Assembly (NCBI RefSeq): GCF_028858725.1
Contig: NC_084760.1
Location: forward strand, 65,601,867 to 65,665,866
Direction: 5' to 3'
DNA: 64,000 nucleotides
Source of the DNA: Colius striatus
Taxonomy: Eukaryota; Chordata; Aves; Coliiformes; Coliidae
Part shown: in pieces, positions 60,475 through 64,000 of the stretch
How positions within the stretch are numbered: the stretch's first letter is position 1
Layout: each line of letters begins with the position of its first letter
Notes under the pieces: generated by a model
Database searches by the model: none
The model's input: only the letters and a program-made list of their open reading frames with translations
Told to the model about the DNA's origin: nothing
Position numbers and translations under genes: made by a program

Positions 60475-60508
60475 GCATTAAGCGATAAGATATTGGACTC
60501 CTTCAGCA
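60405..60508 (+). repeat. 3' LTR with large internal deletion
   Basis: 104 bp: the first 96 bases match 55033-55128 of the 5' LTR with four substitutions, then the sequence jumps to CTTCAGCA, the last eight bases of the 5' LTR. About 254 bp, including the polyadenylation signal, are missing. The target duplication GCCCTC follows at once. Confidence 0.88.
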
Positions 60509-60514
60509 GCCCTC
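60509..60514 (+). repeat. Target-site duplication, right copy
   Basis: GCCCTC directly after the CA of the 3' LTR, identical to 55027-55032. Confidence 0.85.
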
Positions 60515-63500
60515 CACAGAGGTATGGGTGGAGGAGGATGTTTTTTCCCTGCACGGGTCCGGGAAGTTGGAGACATTTTCCAGGCTCTGCCTCCTCGTGA
60601 GTTATTCTAGCACTTATTTCTTTGTACTGCAGAGGGGAAAATAGAAACCACAGAGCATTTTAAGCTATAACTGTGGCTCCCAGCACAAAACACCGTGTGT
60701 CATTTTCCATATCTGCCTCTGCGGCATTAACACTAATTGCTCTGCTGAAGGTCAAGAGGGGCATCTGTGGCAGGGGCGGCTTCCCAGACAGATCGCTTGA
60801 CTTCAGTCTCCTCTCGTAACCACAAGCCTGTCTCTCCCATCCCATCAGGAATCCTAAGATTGGAAAGACAGGACCTAGTACAGCATAAGGGAGCTAGCTC
60901 CAGAGAGATTTAAGGCTTCACTGAGTTGTTAGGCTAGGAGAGGGTGACTTGTGTGCCTTAGTGCTTACAGCGTGCCTTAGAATGAAGAGGAAAGGGCATG
61001 TATGCTGACTGGAAAGGCTGCCTAGAAATATCCAGTATGAGACTTAGCACTGGAAAAATCCCCACAGTTGGCAAAAAGCTGTGCAACTAATTCAACAGGG
61101 TGTTGAGGTAATTTTTACAGCTAGGAAAAGGCATGATAAGTACCAAAAGCAGCAGAGAGGGGACCAGGACGTGGGTCATGAGCCAGAGCTGCTGGCAGCT
61201 GCAGGAAGTCATTCCAAGATAGGGCCCATGTTGTCCCCAGAGAGGTGAAAGCCCGGGCACAGATGTGGAAAAGTTTCTGTCTTGAGTTTTATAAAGCAGA
61301 GCCTTCAGCCTGGGTTTCTCCTCTCCCTGGTTAAGTGTCACCAGAGGTGAAGGAGTGTTATCTATGGAGTTTCAAGCAAAAGTTTCCTCTTCATCAAGCC
61401 ATTCCCTACAGCTTCCCCAAGCTGCAGCTGAGACAAAGGAACGTTGTCCAAGGAATGATTCCCAAGCCCTTCCTGCACACTGCAGACAGGCTCTCCAGAA
61501 ACACTCTGCCCCTCTGCTCACAACACCAGCTTTTGAACCTAGAGGCAAAGTTTACATCCAGCTTGAGAGAGGGGCAGAGATCTCAAAGACTGCAGCACTG
61601 AGCACTTTGACATTCTGTCACTGTGATAATTAAGGTCCCTGATGATCCCCACTTAAGAGTTTCCTCCCCAGATACACGTCAACCAGAGCAAAAGGAGTTT
61701 GCTGGACTTGCAGCTCAGGAGTCAGCTCGATCCCTTCATGCCAAGTGGCTCAGCCAGGTGCTAAAGGTCCTGAGTGCTGATGGCCCTTGAGCATCACTAT
61801 CAAAATCCTCTGTTCTCCCCCTCAGTCCTTCTGCACTCCTGCTCCATACCACAGAAAACAGAGACATATCTGGAGAGCAGGTGGGTGCCTGACAGCTTTT
61901 TTAAAGGTCTGAAAGGCACATTGATCAACATCACGTTGGTCAGCAACACTTCACTCAGTTGAACACACAGAACTGCAGAAAGCCAAGCTACTCAGCAATG
62001 TCAGACCCTGCGGTTTATTCAGTGACAGGATTTCTCTTTGCTTTTCCTAACATTTATTCTGGTGACTGACAGAGCCCTTCTTTGGCACAGTTCATGCCAT
62101 GGTTAAAAGGATAAACTTGCCCTTTGGAGCCTGTGGCTCTGCAGCTTGGGCGGTACCAGATGGACTCCACAGAGCCACAATGTCCTTTCATTTCTGAGGG
62201 GCACAACTATTTTTCATCTATCGGATGTGTTCTTTTTAAAACAAAAAATAAACTAGAAATCCTCAAGTAACCAGATAAACAAAGGAGCTGCTAATTTAAG
62301 GAAGATGCCAAGCAGCAGGAGACTCATGATCACATTGCAAAAGTTTGTAATACCCTGTGCTATCAGTGTAACCAGGAAAATAAAGCTGTAGTGTCTTCTT
62401 ACATGGTTGGCTCAACAGCATTGTGCAATATCCAATATATCTACCTTTTTGTCTATGTTTCAATTCCACGCTGGACTGGTGAGCTTTTTCTGTTACCAAG
62501 CATACTTGTTTCCCCCAGATAAGTGCTACATTCCTTACCCTCACTGTTGGCATCCCTCATCTCTCTTTTAACACCCAAAGGAACAATTGCAGGTGTCTTT
62601 ACTCCATGGCAAAACAAAAAGCTCTGTGATACTGTGACGTGTCTTTCAAAGTAGAATCAGAAAAGGATGTTTGAAAAAGCAGCAAGTCCTCTAATCAAGA
62701 GCAGTCTCTCCACAGAGCTCGACTCTGAATGACCCTCAGGAGAGAAGAATTAATGTGATAGGGGCAGGAACAAAGGGAAAAGCGTGATTGAACACAAAAC
62801 ATCTGGTTTCAATTTCTCTTAACCGAGGGCCAACAGGCCAAATCTATGTGGGGGTGGGTGCTTTGCATGTTACTAAGTGACTCTAGAGCAAGGAAGGGGG
62901 TAGTGCTGACATAGTTCCCCTTCTTCTTCCACAACTAACACAAAATGATGAAAGGGAGGTGTTTCATAAAGGATCATTTTCAAAAGTTGGAAGCCTCTTG
63001 AGCAAGAATAGTCAGCAGTCTATGAGATGGGGCTGAGAGTGATTCAACAGCAAAGGCAAAGCTGTTGAAGAGTGCCCTCTGTTTATGGAAATGAACCCAT
63101 CCCATCTCAGCTTATATTCAGTGAGGGTGGGAGAAGTATCCTTCTGCAGAGGCAGTGTTTTTCAGGAGAGGAATGGAGGCAGTGCCATGGCTTGTCCGCG
63201 CAAGGAAAATCAGGGCCCTGTGGTCACTCTCAGCTTCAAAAAGAGAGTCTCTGAAATCTAGGCAGCTGATTTGAAGGCCCTCAGGGAACCAGGACCTCAG
63301 CCACATCTCTCATGCCTTCACATGTTCCTCACAAGCATCCAGAGGTGGCCTTTCTGGGTAGACTCCAAGGTGATTCTTAGCTGAAAATCACTATGTGCTA
63401 GAACAGGCTTCAAAAGCACCAAAGGGCAGCTCTGAACATATTTCAGTCCAGGCAGCACAACCATACTAGTAAAGCTCCTTCCTCCAGTCCCACTTAGACA

Positions 63501-63908
63501 GAGCCATGGTGGACTGGAAGGAGCTAATGACCGTCTCCTTTAAATAAGCTTAGCACTTAGTGCTGAGTGCATCTTTCAGGCAAGTCAGTGGGAGCAGAGC
63601 TATAAGGGAACATAGGCCTTCAATCCAAGTGTTGAGCTCTTTTGAAAGCACAGCCCTATATTTCTTGGGAGAAGAAAAAAAGCAAACCCAAAACATAACA
63701 GGAGGCAAGTGCAAGAAGCTCTGTTTAGTCACTGTTAGGAATTAAATGTCAACAAATCTCAGGACTGATCTCAATAAGGTCAACAATTATCACCCTGCAG
63801 AGAGGGGTTCCTGTGAGATGGAGGTGAGGTGGGGGGAGCTACACAGCCCTCCCTGCTGAGCTCTGTGCTGCTCACATCACTTGTGGGATGACAGCAGTAC
63901 CAGATTTG
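60515..63908. other. Non-coding stretch, nothing recognised
   Basis: Mixed composition and short frames only, including overlapping 88- and 92-codon frames at 61335-61633 without a recognisable domain. Confidence 0.55.
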
Positions 63909-64000
63909 AATCATAGAATCATAGAATGGTAGGAGTGGAAGGGACCTTTAGAGATCATCTAGTCCAACCCCCCTGCAGAAGCAGAGTCACCTAGATCAGG
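63909..64000 (-). mobile_element. CR1 LINE, cut by the window edge
   Basis: Reverse CR1 beginning AATCATAGAATCATAGAATG and still matching the 45540 copy at the last base of the window, so it continues beyond. Confidence 0.9.

Larger units (their letters stand above)
55033..60508 (+). mobile_element. Defective endogenous retrovirus (alpha/beta-like class II) with complete 5' LTR and deleted 3' LTR
   Basis: This is a 5476-bp provirus bounded by a 6-bp direct duplication GCCCTC (55027-55032 and 60509-60514). The order is 5' LTR, tRNA-Trp-type primer site, gag 5' part, decayed env copy, unassigned segment, pol integrase, second env, polypurine tract and shortened 3' LTR. The protease and reverse transcriptase regions and most of gag are missing. 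Several frameshifts and stops and a substituted integrase catalytic residue make it non-coding for virus. The six-base duplication and Trp primer site are typical of avian alpharetrovirus relatives. The element stands about 1.3 kb upstream of CST3 on the opposite strand. Confidence 0.93.

Noticed and set aside
1..64000. CRISPR arrays, operons, bacterial promoters, tRNA or rRNA genes
   Set aside because: The window is vertebrate nuclear DNA. No spaced repeats of CRISPR type and no cloverleaf or rRNA core sequence was noticed. A tRNA scan was not possible here.

Overview
This is vertebrate nuclear DNA, almost certainly from a bird. Fifteen or more chicken-repeat-1 (CR1) LINE copies with the typical avian 3' end are spread across the window, together with LTR retrovirus remnants. 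The only host gene I can support is a three-exon cystatin with the exact exon sizes and residue numbering of chicken egg-white cystatin / cystatin C. Its signal peptide and several mature residues differ from those I know for chicken, so I think another bird is more likely, but I cannot name the species.

Layout. Positions 1-33200 are mainly non-coding, with CR1 fragments on both strands, an LTR-like element on the minus strand at about 4101-4665, simple repeats and two much older CR1-type copies. At 33206-35540 lies the 5' end of a betaretrovirus-like endogenous retrovirus (LTR, primer-binding-site-like stretch, leader, start of gag). A GAA expansion interrupts its leader, a CR1 copy interrupts its gag, and gag is also frameshifted. 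From 35540 to 51300 there is again non-coding DNA with CR1 copies on both strands. CST3 occupies 53766 down to 51600 on the minus strand, behind a CpG-rich promoter with an array of GC-box-bearing short repeats. At 55033-60508, about 1.3 kb upstream of the cystatin start and pointing away from it, sits a second defective provirus with an exact 6-bp target duplication (GCCCTC), a tRNA-Trp-type primer site, a gag 5' part, a decayed first env, integrase, a second env and a 3' LTR with an internal deletion. The rest, 60515-63908, shows no gene, and a CR1 copy runs off the right edge.

The genes do not form a pathway. CST3 is an ordinary secreted inhibitor of papain-like cysteine proteases. Everything else recognisable is mobile DNA. 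The most unusual structure is the second provirus, in which env-derived sequence lies both before and after the pol-derived integrase. I found no evidence for a new enzymatic or defence system. Element coordinates without an LTR boundary or splice site are estimates made by eye.
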